Shown piece by piece: positions 1 through 8,230 of a DNA stretch of 64,000 bases. Every line of letters starts with the position of its first letter. Position 1 is the stretch's first letter. The stretch spans positions 186,001 to 250,000 of the forward strand of contig NZ_DGIR01000027.1 of assembly GCF_002386445.1 (NCBI RefSeq). The letters run 5' to 3'. This DNA is from Pseudomonas sp. UBA4617. Its GTDB lineage: Bacteria; Pseudomonadota; Gammaproteobacteria; Pseudomonadales; Pseudomonadaceae. The notes under the pieces are model-generated. The model was given only the letters and a program-made list of their open reading frames with translations. It had not been told where the DNA came from and made no database searches. The translations under genes were made by a program, and so were the position numbers.

Positions 1-437
1 GTGAAGGCCAGCGACACGGCCAGGCTGTGCCCGGGCACCCGCTGCAGGATGTAGTTCAGTTCATCCTGCAGGTGCGAATGGCGGTAGAACGACTGGTAGT
101 ACTCGCTCACCTCGAAATGGTCCGGCGCCACCTCGAACAGGCCATAGCAGCCGGATTCGACCTGCTCCACGCAGGCACCGTAGAACGGGTCGAGCAGATA
201 GAAGCCCGACAGGTAGCGGCTGACATTGCCTTCGGGCTGCCAGGGCGCCTTGTCATCCTGCTCGAACAATGCGCTGGGCATGCCGTGGTGCGGGTAGAGG
301 TACACCGTGGTCGCCTGGATCGGGTGAATCACGCCCAGTGCGGCGAACAAGGTGGCAGCAAAGCCCGGGCGGCCGATGGCCTCGGTGACCTTGGCCTGGT
401 GCTCGAACCACTGTTGTGTAAGCAATCGATGGGTCAC
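1..437 (-). CDS. LuxR-type helix-turn-helix regulator, N-terminal part (cut by window edge)
   Basis: An open frame runs leftward from a GTG at 435-437 to the window edge without a stop. The start is favoured because an in-frame TGA lies just upstream and a GGCAGG Shine-Dalgarno site precedes the GTG. The visible 145 residues include a segment like GFYLLDPFYGACVEQ and a YYQSFYRHSHLQDE segment. From memory this resembles the sensor half of solo LuxR-type regulators of Pseudomonas, about 260 residues long with a C-terminal GerE-type HTH, which often sit beside amino acid or amine permeases. The HTH itself lies outside the window, so the DNA-binding role is inferred. The gene is divergent from the permease at 714, with paired dyads between them. 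Confidence 0.6.
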   Translation of the reverse strand, partial: MTHRLLTQQWFEHQAKVTEAIGRPGFAATLFAALGVIHPIQATTVYLYPHHGMPSALFEQDDKAPWQPEGNVSRYLSGFYLLDPFYGACVEQVESGCYGLFEVAPDHFEVSEYYQSFYRHSHLQDELNYILQRVPGHSLAVSLAF

Positions 438-522
438 GGTGGGCCTGCCATTTCAAGTAGGGCACCGCCGCAATGCGGTGCGTTGTCGGGGAGATACTCC
501 CATGGCGGCGCCTGCATCGAAA

Positions 523-576
523 TCACCCTTTGGGGTGAGCGCCGGTGCGCGCCGTCCGGCTCACCCCAAAGGGTGA
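523..576. promoter_or_regulatory. Pair of 16-bp dyad operators between divergent regulator and permease
   Basis: TCACCCTTTGGGGTGA at 523-538 and its reverse complement TCACCCCAAAGGGTGA at 561-576 are each near-palindromes (TCACCC/GGGTGA arms around a 4-bp centre). The two copies also form a 20-bp perfect inverted repeat (521-540 with 559-578). Their centres are 38 bp apart. The repeat lies in the 276-bp gap between the LuxR-type regulator and the APC permease, so it is probably the regulator's operator. A transcription terminator is the alternative, but there is no T-run and no upstream gene pointing into it. Confidence 0.55.
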
Positions 577-713
577 TTCCGGGCACCTGCAGGGTGTGGG
601 AGGATCAAGCCGCCCCACGCTGCGAGCCCCGCGCTCGACCTCCTTGCACAACGCCCCGGTAGCGAGCCCGCTCGCCTGCTGCGGTGCCCTGCATCCCTTT
701 CCAGGAGCTAGCA

Positions 714-2090
714 ATGCATACAACAACAAGTACAGCTCATTCTCCCGCCGCGCATGCCCCCGCTTCGATCCCGAGCGGGCGTTTGCGCACCTCCATGGGC
801 ATGACCGCACTGATCCTGTTCGGCCTGGCCTACATGGTGCCGCTGGCCGTGTTCACCACCTACGGGCTGGTTACCCAGATGACCAAGGGGCACCTGCCCA
901 CCGCCTACCTGCTGACCCTCGCCGCCATGCTGCTGACCGCCTACAGCTATGGGCGCATGGTCCAGGCCCACCCCTATTCCGGGTCGGTGTATACCTACGC
1001 GCGCAAGGCGTTCGGCAGCCACATCGGCTTCATTACCGGCTGGACGCTGCTGCTCGACTACATCTTCCTGCCGTTGCTCAGCTACCTGCTGATCGGCATC
1101 TACATGGCGGAGTATTTTCCGGCCATCCCCGCCTGGCTATGGGTGCTGGGCTCAATTGCCCTGGTGACCTGCCTCAACCTGGTTGGCATTGAATCGATCA
1201 CCCGGGTCAACTGGCTTCTGGTGATGCTGCAACTGGTGTTCATCGTCGTGTTCGTTGCCCTGTCGATACGCAACATTGCCGGCCAGGCCGAACCGGCTTC
1301 GCTGCTGGCGCCCTTCCATCACGACGGCTTCAGCGTGCCACTGATCATGACCGGCGCTGCCGTGCTGTGCCTGTCGTTCCTCGGCTTCGATGCGGTATCG
1401 ACCATGGCCGAGGAAACCAGCAACCCGACCTATCGCATTCCGATGGCCATTCTGGCGGTGTCGCTGATCGGTGGCCTGCTGTTCCTGCTGGTGTCGTACT
1501 GCGCGCAGATGGTGTTCCCCGACTGGGGCAGCTTCGCCGACCCCGATTCGGCCTCGGTGGACGTGATGCGGCGGGTGGGCGGTGAGTTGCTGGTGACCGC
1601 CTTTACCGCCACCTACGTGGCCGGTTGCTTCGCCTCGGCCATGGTGTCCCAGGCCAGCGTGTCGCGGGTACTGTTCGCCATGGGCCGCGACGGTGCACTG
1701 CCCCGGGCGTTCGGCCGACTGGTGACGAAAAAGCGCGTGCCGGCCGTGGCCATCGTGGTGGTCAGCCTGCTGTCGCTGGTCGCCCTGGTGATCACCCTCG
1801 ACACCGTGGCCAACATGATCAGCTTTGGCGCGTTGTTCGCGTTCTCGGCGGTGAACCTGGCAGTCGTCAAGCACTACCTGGTCGACCACCGTTTGCGTGG
1901 GGCCCGCAACTACCTGCTGTATGGCGTGGTACCTGGCCTGGGCTTTCTCAGCACGCTGTGGCTGTGGGGCAGCCTGACCAGCCTGTCGTTCAGCATCGGC
2001 CTGTGCTGGATGGGCCTGGGCCTGGTGATGCTGCTCGGGCTTACGCGGGCGTTCCGGGTGAAGCTACCGGAGTTGCAGATGGCCGAATGA
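714..2090 (+). CDS. APC-superfamily permease, PuuP-like (putrescine or amino acid importer)
   Basis: This 458-residue inner-membrane protein has about 12 hydrophobic segments. It aligns by eye with E. coli PuuP along its length: LAYMVPLAVFTTYG near the N-terminus, then YSYGRMVQAHPYSGSVYTYA, SFLGFDAVSTMAEET and ASVSRVLFAMGRDGALP. PuuP imports putrescine by proton symport; the substrate here could be another amine or amino acid. The ATG at 714 is chosen over upstream GTGs because AGGAG sits 8 bp ahead of it. It is divergent from a LuxR-type regulator, which suggests substrate-induced control through the dyads at 523-576. Confidence 0.88.
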   Translation: MHTTTSTAHSPAAHAPASIPSGRLRTSMGMTALILFGLAYMVPLAVFTTYGLVTQMTKGHLPTAYLLTLAAMLLTAYSYGRMVQAHPYSGSVYTYARKAFGSHIGFITGWTLLLDYIFLPLLSYLLIGIYMAEYFPAIPAWLWVLGSIALVTCLNLVGIESITRVNWLLVMLQLVFIVVFVALSIRNIAGQAEPASLLAPFHHDGFSVPLIMTGAAVLCLSFLGFDAVSTMAEETSNPTYRIPMAILAVSLIGGLLFLLVSYCAQMVFPDWGSFADPDSASVDVMRRVGGELLVTAFTATYVAGCFASAMVSQASVSRVLFAMGRDGALPRAFGRLVTKKRVPAVAIVVVSLLSLVALVITLDTVANMISFGALFAFSAVNLAVVKHYLVDHRLRGARNYLLYGVVPGLGFLSTLWLWGSLTSLSFSIGLCWMGLGLVMLLGLTRAFRVKLPELQMAE

Positions 2091-2158
2091 CGGGCGCGCC
2101 TGAACGATCCGGGCGGGCGCTGGTTCACCCGGACCGTGGCGGGTTCGAACATGGCGGG

Positions 2159-2177
2159 TGTATACAATCCTTGTGGA
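2159..2177. promoter_or_regulatory. Possible GntR-type operator upstream of the deaminase
   Basis: A perfect 8-bp palindrome TGTATACA (2159-2166) is followed by TCC and TTGTGGA, giving a second overlapping symmetry ACAA-TCC-TTGT. TGTATACA cores are typical of sites bound by FadR/VanR-type GntR regulators. It lies about 80 bp before the deaminase start. No regulator gene is adjacent, so this is a weak call. Confidence 0.25.
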
Positions 2178-2244
2178 CTCTGTTTACATATCGCAGCGCC
2201 TACGACAGCGACAATCGTCGCTGGGTATTGCGCAGGCACATGCT

Positions 2245-3603
2245 ATGCCCAAGACGCTATTGGTAAAAAACGCCGCCCTGCTGGTCACCATGGACGGCGA
2301 ACGCCGCGAGATCAGCAACGGCGGATTGTTCATCGAAGACAACCTGATCCGTCAGGTCGGCCCCAGCGACACCCTCCCCCAGCACGCCGACGTGGTGCTG
2401 GACATGGCCGGCAAAGTGGTCATCCCTGGCCTGGTCAACACCCACCACCACATGTACCAGAGCCTCACCCGCGTGGTGCCGGCGGCCCAGGACGGCGAAC
2501 TGTTCAACTGGCTGACCAACCTGTACCCGATCTGGGCGCGCCTGACCCCCGAGATGATCGCGGTGTCGACCCAGACCGCCATGGCGGAACTGATCCTGTC
2601 CGGCTGCACCACCTCCAGCGACCACCTGTACATCTACCCCAACGGCTGCAAGCTCGACGACAGCATCCACGCCGCCGACGAGATCGGCATGCGCTTCCAC
2701 GCCGCCCGCGGCAGCATGAGCGTGGGCCGCAGCCAGGGCGGCCTGCCGCCGGACACGGTGGTGGAGAAGGAAGCCGACATCCTCAAGGAGTCCCAGCGCC
2801 TGATCGAGGACTACCACGATGCCGCTCACGGCGCGATGCGCCGCATCGTGGTGGCGCCTTGCTCGCCGTTCTCGGTCAGCCGCGACCTGATGCGCGAAGC
2901 GGCGCTGCTGGCGCGCCAGTACGGCGTGTCGTTGCACACCCACCTGGCCGAGAATGTCAGCGACATTGCCTACAGCCGCGAGAAGTTCGGCATGACCCCC
3001 GCCGAATACGCCGAGGACCTCGGCTGGGTCGGTCACGATGTGTGGCATGCCCACTGCGTACAACTCGACCAGCACGGCATCGAGCTGTTCGCCCGCACCG
3101 GCACCGGTGTGGCCCACTGCCCGTGCTCGAACATGCGCCTGGCCTCGGGCATCGCCCCGGTGCGCAAGATGCGCGACCATGGCGTGCCGGTGGGCCTCGG
3201 GGTCGACGGTTCGGCCTCCAACGACGGCGCCAGCATGATCGGTGAAGTGCGCCAGGCCTTGCTGCTGCAACGGGTCGGCTTCGGCCCCGACGCGATGACC
3301 GCGCGCGAAGCGCTGGAAATTGCCACCCTCGGCGGCGCCAAGGTGCTGAACCGCAATGACATCGGCGCCCTCGCCCCGGGCATGGTCGCCGACTTCGTCG
3401 CCTTCGACCTGGGCCACGTGGCCTATGCCGGCGGCCAGCATGACCCGCTGGCGGCGCTGGTGTTCTGCACCCCGACCCAGGTGCATACCAGCGTGATCAA
3501 CGGCCGGGTGGTGGTGCAGGACGGCCAACTGCTCACCGTCGACCTGCCACGGGTGCTCGAGCGTCACAATCTACTGGCGCAGCAGCTGGTCAGCGGCGGA
3601 TAA
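2245..3603 (+). CDS. 8-oxoguanine deaminase / guanine deaminase-type amidohydrolase
   Basis: This 452-residue cytosolic protein is a metal-dependent hydrolase of the amidohydrolase superfamily. Visible metal and catalytic motifs are HTHHHMYQ (the HxH pair after VIPGLVN), HTHLAEN (third His), HAHC, and the aspartate in GLGVDGSASND. It closely resembles the P. aeruginosa PA0142-type 8-oxoguanine deaminase, which converts 8-oxoguanine to urate and also acts on isocytosine-like substrates. The ATG at 2245 is chosen because homology begins with PKTLLVKNAALLVT; earlier GTG starts would add a non-conserved leader. A role in purine salvage or base detoxification is inferred from the family. Confidence 0.88.
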   Translation: MPKTLLVKNAALLVTMDGERREISNGGLFIEDNLIRQVGPSDTLPQHADVVLDMAGKVVIPGLVNTHHHMYQSLTRVVPAAQDGELFNWLTNLYPIWARLTPEMIAVSTQTAMAELILSGCTTSSDHLYIYPNGCKLDDSIHAADEIGMRFHAARGSMSVGRSQGGLPPDTVVEKEADILKESQRLIEDYHDAAHGAMRRIVVAPCSPFSVSRDLMREAALLARQYGVSLHTHLAENVSDIAYSREKFGMTPAEYAEDLGWVGHDVWHAHCVQLDQHGIELFARTGTGVAHCPCSNMRLASGIAPVRKMRDHGVPVGLGVDGSASNDGASMIGEVRQALLLQRVGFGPDAMTAREALEIATLGGAKVLNRNDIGALAPGMVADFVAFDLGHVAYAGGQHDPLAALVFCTPTQVHTSVINGRVVVQDGQLLTVDLPRVLERHNLLAQQLVSGG

Positions 3604-3618
3604 AGCGGCAGGCCTCGT

Positions 3619-3651
3619 GTCGCGACAGGCTGCCAGCAACCCTGTCGCGAC
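3619..3651. terminator. Inverted repeat between convergent genes, probable terminator
   Basis: GTCGCGACAGG (3619-3629) pairs perfectly with CCTGTCGCGAC (3641-3651) around an 11-nt loop. It sits just after the deaminase stop (3603) and before the stop of the convergent acetyltransferase (3675). No T-run follows, so its efficiency is uncertain. Confidence 0.45.
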
Positions 3652-3674
3652 CCGGGCCGCGCACGCTGAATCGG

Positions 3675-4166
3675 TCAGAGGACCATCACCATCTCATGCC
3701 AGGCCATGCCACCGTGCGCCGACGGCGATGGCTGCACGTACTGGTAACCCATCTTCTGGTACAGCGGCACATGCTGCTGTTTGCACATCAGGTGGATGCT
3801 CTGCTTGCCCGCGGTCTTCATGCGCCTGACGAACTCGTCCATCAGGCACCTGGCGTAGCCTTTGCCCTGGTGCGCCGGGTCGACCACCACCGACATGATC
3901 ACCACATTCGGCGCTAGCGGGTCATGCCCGACCAGTTCCTTGAAGGCTTCATCGGCCATCACCACCTGATGGGCGCAGCCGCTGTTGATGAAGCCGACGA
4001 TCTCTCCCGCCTGCTCCAGCATCAGGAAGCCTTGCGGATACTGCGCGATACGGGTGCGGATCTTGTCCAGCGTGGCCGCCTCGTCCCCTTCGTACGCGCC
4101 GATCTCGATGGCGTAGCAACGCTCGGCGTCTGCGGCGGTGGGGGTGCGGAACTGCGGGGTGCTCAT
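3675..4166 (-). CDS. GNAT-family N-acetyltransferase (arylalkylamine NAT-like)
   Basis: This 163-residue cytosolic protein carries the acetyl-CoA-binding motif A of GNAT enzymes, visible as MSVVVDPAHQGKGYARCLM (Q/RxxGxG/A type). A C-terminal LYQKMGYQYV motif follows, typical of the family. The ATG at 4166 is chosen because GGAAA lies upstream and the GNAT fold starts immediately (FRTPTAADAERCYAIE). The overall pattern with GFINSGC and a long central segment recalls serotonin/arylalkylamine acetyltransferases, but the acceptor substrate cannot be assigned from sequence. It is divergent from the heme oxygenase gene. Confidence 0.8.
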   Translation of the reverse strand: MSTPQFRTPTAADAERCYAIEIGAYEGDEAATLDKIRTRIAQYPQGFLMLEQAGEIVGFINSGCAHQVVMADEAFKELVGHDPLAPNVVIMSVVVDPAHQGKGYARCLMDEFVRRMKTAGKQSIHLMCKQQHVPLYQKMGYQYVQPSPSAHGGMAWHEMVMVL

Positions 4167-4275
4167 GACGGGTTTCCTTGACGATGATTGGCAAAGCGGC
4201 CGCCATGGTAAATGACTACCCAGCAGAGCGGCAGCTTTCTCAAACCTGTTACTTGGCGCTTGCTGTAGGCCAGGG

Positions 4276-4920
4276 ATGACAAGCATCATGGCGCATTGCC
4301 CACATGCTATGGATACGCCGATGGCCTCAGTGCCGCTATCGCTCACCGAACCCAGCCGCTGCAAACGCTTGAAGGCTGCCAGCAGCCAGGCCCACGACGA
4401 TGTCGATCAACGAGTAATGGCGGCCAGGCCTTTCGAGAGCCACGAACGCTACGGCCGCTTCCTGCAGGTGCAGCATCGCTTTCACGGCAGCCTGGTGGCG
4501 ATGTACCGCGACGAACAGCTCAACCTGCTGCTGCCTGGGCTGGCGCCACTGTCGCGTTTCGCAGCGATCGAGCATGACCTGGGCGATCTAGGCCTGCCAG
4601 TGCCGGCGCTCCCTTCACAGGTCTGTGCCAGCCCGGCCCAGGCGTTGGGCTGGCTGTATTGCAGCGAGGGGTCGAACCTTGGGGCTGCGTTTCTGCTCAA
4701 GCATGCCCAGCGCCTGGGGCTGCACGCCGGCCTCGGCGCTCGTCACCTGGCGCCGCATCCGCAGGGCCGGGGGCTGCCCTGGCGGCAGTTCGTCGCCAGG
4801 CTGGACGGCTTGTCGCTGAATGCGCAGGAAGAAGCCGAGGTGGTCGCTGGCGCGATTGTGGCGTTCGACAGCTATCAGATGCACCTTCGCGCGGTGTTTG
4901 CCTGTATCAGCAACCGCTGA
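4276..4920 (+). CDS. Biliverdin-producing heme oxygenase
   Basis: This 214-residue cytosolic protein belongs to the PigA/BphO-like bacterial heme oxygenases, which open heme to biliverdin, CO and iron. A candidate proximal heme ligand is the His in SSQAHDDVDQ. The distal-helix signature is ALGWLYCSEGSNLGAAFLL, equivalent to the EGSxLGG segment of the family. Four in-frame ATGs (4276, 4288, 4309, 4321) compete; 4276 has AGG at a 6-bp spacing, while homology proper starts near residue 20 (LTEPSRCKRLKAASS). No phytochrome gene and no obvious Fur box are adjacent, so iron recovery versus chromophore supply is undecided. Confidence 0.8.
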   Translation: MTSIMAHCPHAMDTPMASVPLSLTEPSRCKRLKAASSQAHDDVDQRVMAARPFESHERYGRFLQVQHRFHGSLVAMYRDEQLNLLLPGLAPLSRFAAIEHDLGDLGLPVPALPSQVCASPAQALGWLYCSEGSNLGAAFLLKHAQRLGLHAGLGARHLAPHPQGRGLPWRQFVARLDGLSLNAQEEAEVVAGAIVAFDSYQMHLRAVFACISNR

Positions 4921-5079
4921 TCAGGTTGTTTCAAATGTTGTACAAGTTGTTGCCATAGCGAACTTTTTTCCGTTTGCCGGTCTATGTGGGAGGCACAGAA
5001 AGGTAGCGGGACGCGAGACAGAATCGCCAACCACCTGCTGGCCAGATGGCTCAATTGTTCTCAGAGGTTGGCTTCGCTC

Positions 5080-5472
5080 ATGAAAATACATGTCGCAAGG
5101 TTGATGCTGCTCGGCCTGTTCTCGTTGGCGGCGATGGGCACGGCATCGGCAACCCCCATGAAACCGTCCGTAGCGGCTGCCCCGGCGGTGCAGTCACCCC
5201 AGCAGCCTGCCGCTAACCCCTGGGCGAAGCTGGCCAGTGTGGCCGATGGGCAGCCCGCCACGCTGCTCGCCCATGGTGACGACCGCTGGCATGAGCACAG
5301 AAGCGACTGGCGCCGCGAACAGTGGCGTCGCGAGCAGGCCCGACGTGACTGGGAGCGCCGCCGCCACTGGGAATACCGCCGCGACTGGGAACGCCGGCGA
5401 GACTGGGAGCGCCGCCATGAGCGGGCCATGCACCAGCGCTACCATGACGATTATCGTCACTACCGCCGTTGA
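5080..5472 (+). CDS. Small secreted protein with Arg/Trp-rich RDWERR repeats
   Basis: This 130-residue protein starts with a clear signal peptide (MKIHVARLMLLGLFSLAAMG, cleavage probably after ASA near residue 25). An Ala/Pro linker follows, then a C-terminal half that is almost entirely R, W, H, E and Y, built from reiterated RDWERR/RREQ units. It is probably periplasmic and strongly basic. I do not recognise a named family; similar low-complexity envelope proteins are common in Pseudomonas. The start is the first ATG with a signal peptide; AGAGG lies about 13 bp upstream. Confidence 0.7.
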   Translation: MKIHVARLMLLGLFSLAAMGTASATPMKPSVAAAPAVQSPQQPAANPWAKLASVADGQPATLLAHGDDRWHEHRSDWRREQWRREQARRDWERRRHWEYRRDWERRRDWERRHERAMHQRYHDDYRHYRR

Positions 5473-5513
5473 GGCGCGGCAACTGGCGCGGCCTTGACGG
5501 CTGCGCTGGTTGG

Positions 5514-5660
5514 TCAGGTGGCGGTATCCGCCGCCGCCTCGGCTTCCATCTTCAGGCGGTCCGCCTTGCAAATGTACTTTGGCTTGCGTGGTGCCAGCTT
5601 CGCACTGGCCTTCTTGGCATGCGCCTGCAACAGCTGCTTGATCTTCTTGCGACGGTTCAT
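5514..5660 (-). CDS. Small basic DUF2986-type protein
   Basis: This 48-residue Lys/Arg-rich protein begins MNRRKKIKQLLQAHAKKASA and contains KPKYICKADR. This matches my recollection of the DUF2986 family, small gammaproteobacterial proteins of unknown function. The ATG at 5660 has a GAGTGAGA Shine-Dalgarno site; an upstream start would add 12 non-conserved residues. The C-terminal tail is Ala/Glu-rich. Function unknown. Confidence 0.75.
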   Translation of the reverse strand: MNRRKKIKQLLQAHAKKASAKLAPRKPKYICKADRLKMEAEAAADTAT

Positions 5661-5814
5661 TCTCACTCGACCTGTCAGTGCGGATTGCCCGGGCACATCA
5701 TACCTTGCCTGGGCCAGCGCCTGATTGACGTTATTTTCACACGCGGCAGATTAGCGTCACGGCTTTTCCGGCGCCGGGCAGATCCGCTGGCCGCCATGGT
5801 ACGACGAGGCATCC

Positions 5815-7593
5815 GTGTCACACACTTCTTCCCCTTCTGCGCCGCAGCGCGTGGACTGGGCCGGCCTGGGCTGGCTCCTGCTGTTTTTCTGGTACTTCTC
5901 GGGCGTGACCCAGGCGCTGCTGCTGTTCAGTGGCACCACCGGTTTCGCCGGTTTCCGCGATGCCCTGTTCCTCAGCAGCCTGTGGCTGGCCCCGGTACTG
6001 CTGCTGCCACGCTTCACCCGTGCCACGGCCGCGGTCATCGGTGTGATCCTGTGGGCTGCATCGCTGGTGGGCTTGAGCTACTTCGCCATTTATCGTCAGG
6101 AGTTCTCGCAAAGCGTGATCTTCGTGATGTTCGAGTCCAATACCGCCGAGGCCGGTGAGTACTTCAGCCAGTACTTCAGCGTCGGCCTTGGCCTGGCACT
6201 GCTGCTGTACACGCTGGTCGCCGTGTGGCTGTGGAAGCGCGTGCGCCCGGTGCGCCTGCCGCTGCGCAGCCGCCTGCCAGTGGTTGCCCTGTTGCTGTTG
6301 GCCAACCTGGTGTATCCGTTCTACAAACAGCTGGTCACTCAGCAGCGCAGCTTTGCCGACGCGGCAGAAAAGGTCCAGCAGCGCATGGAACCGGCCGTGC
6401 CCTGGCAATTGCTGGTCGGCTACCGCCAGTACCGTCAGCAGTTGAACAACATGCAGCAACTGCTGGCGCGCAATGCTGCGCTGCCGCCCTTGCAGGACCT
6501 GCGTGACAGCAGCGGTGCCGCGCCACGCACACTGGTGCTGGTACTGGGCGAATCGACCACCCGCGAACACATGCACCTGTACGGCTACAACCGTGACACC
6601 ACGCCCAACCTCGATGCCCTGGCGGCCAGCGACGACGGCCTGACGGTGTTCCGCAACGTGGTGTCGCCACGCCCCTACACCATCGAAGTGATGCAGCAGA
6701 TCCTCACCTTCGGCGACGAGCAGAACCCGGACCGCTTCCTCACCGATCCGTCGCTGATCAACCTGATGAAGCAGGCCGGCTACAAGACCTTCTGGATTAC
6801 CAACCAGCAGACCATGACCAAGCGCAACACCATGCTGACCACGTTCTCGCAGCAGACGGACGCGCCGGTCTACCTGAACAACCAGCGTAACCAGAATGCC
6901 AGCCAGTACGATGAGGTGGTGCTGGCGCCGTTCGACAAGGCCCTGCAGGACCCGGCACCGAACAAGTTCATCATCGTGCACCTGTTGGGCACGCACATGG
7001 ACTATCGCTACCGCTACCCAGGCGACTACGCGCATTTCACCGACCGTCAGGGCGCGCCCGCCGTGCTGACGAGCGAGCAGGTGAAAACCTACAACTTCTA
7101 CGACAACGCGGTGCGCTATAACGACTACGTGGTCTCGAGCCTGATCAAGCGTTATTCGGCCACTACCCCCAATGGCTTCCTGCTGTACCTGTCTGACCAT
7201 GGCGAGGACGTGTACCGGTCCGGTAACCACGACCGCCTGGGGCGCAACGAAGGCGCGCCAACCCGGCCGATGTACACCATCCCGTTCCTGCTGTGGACCT
7301 CGCCAAGCTGGCGGGCCGAGCACCCGCGCGACTTGCAGGCGATGGTCGACCGCCCTTACAGCAGCTCGCACCTGATCCATACCCTGTCCGACCTCGCCGG
7401 GCTGAGCTACGACCGCTACGAACCGGGCAAAAGCCTGGTAAGCCCACAGTTCGTGGTGGCCCCGCGCTGGATTGGCGACCCGTACCGCAAGGATAGCCTG
7501 CGCGAGTTCGACCACCTGCCACTGGACAAGGCCGAGCCGCTGCAGGAGACCGTCAGCAACGGCCCAGCGCAGAACGACGCAGGCCTGAACTGA
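5815..7593 (+). CDS. cptA: Phosphoethanolamine transferase CptA
   Basis: This 592-residue inner-membrane enzyme transfers phosphoethanolamine from phosphatidylethanolamine to the LPS core. It matches E. coli CptA (YijP) closely throughout, for example FFWYFSG, QEFSQSVIFVMFESNT, MEPAVPWQLLVGYRQYRQQL and YKTFWITNQQTM. About five N-terminal membrane segments (residues 15-180) precede a periplasmic sulfatase-fold domain. In that domain the nucleophile threonine lies in GESTTREHM (about residue 249) and the metal ligands in LSDHGED (about 461). The start is GTG at 5815 with GACGAGG 5 bp upstream. The likely effect is altered outer-membrane charge. Confidence 0.93.
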   Translation: MSHTSSPSAPQRVDWAGLGWLLLFFWYFSGVTQALLLFSGTTGFAGFRDALFLSSLWLAPVLLLPRFTRATAAVIGVILWAASLVGLSYFAIYRQEFSQSVIFVMFESNTAEAGEYFSQYFSVGLGLALLLYTLVAVWLWKRVRPVRLPLRSRLPVVALLLLANLVYPFYKQLVTQQRSFADAAEKVQQRMEPAVPWQLLVGYRQYRQQLNNMQQLLARNAALPPLQDLRDSSGAAPRTLVLVLGESTTREHMHLYGYNRDTTPNLDALAASDDGLTVFRNVVSPRPYTIEVMQQILTFGDEQNPDRFLTDPSLINLMKQAGYKTFWITNQQTMTKRNTMLTTFSQQTDAPVYLNNQRNQNASQYDEVVLAPFDKALQDPAPNKFIIVHLLGTHMDYRYRYPGDYAHFTDRQGAPAVLTSEQVKTYNFYDNAVRYNDYVVSSLIKRYSATTPNGFLLYLSDHGEDVYRSGNHDRLGRNEGAPTRPMYTIPFLLWTSPSWRAEHPRDLQAMVDRPYSSSHLIHTLSDLAGLSYDRYEPGKSLVSPQFVVAPRWIGDPYRKDSLREFDHLPLDKAEPLQETVSNGPAQNDAGLN

Positions 7594-7620
7594 CGTTTGC
7601 TGCGCAGGCTGATGCAGTTC

Positions 7621-7655
7621 CTGTTGGAGCGGATTCACCCGCGAAGCAGGCGCCG
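7621..7655. repeat. Single P. putida-type REP element
   Basis: The segment with GTTGGAGCGG, ATTCACCCGCGAAG and CAGGCGCC is the standard 35-bp P. putida REP pattern (GGAGCGGGTT-TACCCGCGAAG) in one orientation. It lies between cptA and the next gene. Such elements form a hairpin and mark extragenic spacers in this species group. Confidence 0.7.
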
Positions 7656-7708
7656 CGCAGAAGGCGAACTATTCTGAAAGTCGGGATCCCGCCCGCTGGA
7701 GGTGTAGC

Positions 7709-8182
7709 ATGCGTAGATTGACGTGGGGTTACCTGTTGGTGCTGCTGTGCGCGGCACCGGCCGCCCTGGCGCAGTCGGTGGTGCCGCTCAAGGGCCAGGG
7801 CAGCCAGCAGATGCAGCTGGATATCAATGATTGCAACACCGTCGCGACCAATGCTGAGCACAGCGCCGCGACGGCCACCGCCCCGCATGTCGGTGGCCGT
7901 GTGCGCGGTGCCGCCGCCGGCGCGGTTGCCGGAGCGGCAGGTGCGCAGGTGCGTGGTAACCAGCACGACGCGTTGTACGACCGGGTCGGCGAGGATGCCA
8001 AGCAGGAGTACCGGCAGAATCGTGCCGGAGAAGTGGCCGCCGCCGGGGCGGCAGTCGGTGGCATGCGCCAGCGTCAGGAGCGGCGCCAGGACCGCCGCGG
8101 CCAGGACCAGGCAAAGGCCCAGGCCCGTGCCAGTGCCTACAGCGGCTGCTTGCAGGGGCGCGGCTATCAGGTCAACCCCTGA
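7709..8182 (+). CDS. Secreted glycine-zipper-like hypothetical protein
   Basis: This 157-residue protein has a signal peptide (MRRLTWGYLLVLLCAAPAALAQ, cleavage after ALA). A central Gly/Ala-rich segment (GGRVRGAAAGAVAGAAGAQV) resembles the glycine-zipper helices of envelope proteins. A highly charged RQERRQDRRGQ stretch follows, and two cysteines (near residues 42 and 149) could form a disulphide. GGAGGTG lies 6 bp before the ATG. Envelope location is inferred; no function can be given. Confidence 0.75.
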   Translation: MRRLTWGYLLVLLCAAPAALAQSVVPLKGQGSQQMQLDINDCNTVATNAEHSAATATAPHVGGRVRGAAAGAVAGAAGAQVRGNQHDALYDRVGEDAKQEYRQNRAGEVAAAGAAVGGMRQRQERRQDRRGQDQAKAQARASAYSGCLQGRGYQVNP

Positions 8183-8188
8183 GCAGCA

Positions 8189-8226
8189 GGCACGCCATGC
8201 CAGGGCCGTGGGCGGCATGGCGTGCC
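8189..8226. terminator. Bidirectional terminator hairpin
   Basis: GGCACGCCATGCC (8189-8201) pairs perfectly with GGCATGGCGTGCC (8214-8226) and is followed by CGTTT. It fills the gap between the stop of the glycine-zipper gene (8182) and the stop of the convergent LysR gene (8231). Confidence 0.7.
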
Positions 8227-8230
8227 CGTT

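Noticed and set aside
5818..7638. A 606-codon minus-strand frame overlapping cptA
   Set aside because: Antisense artefact of biased third-codon positions; cptA is a clear full-length match to a known family.
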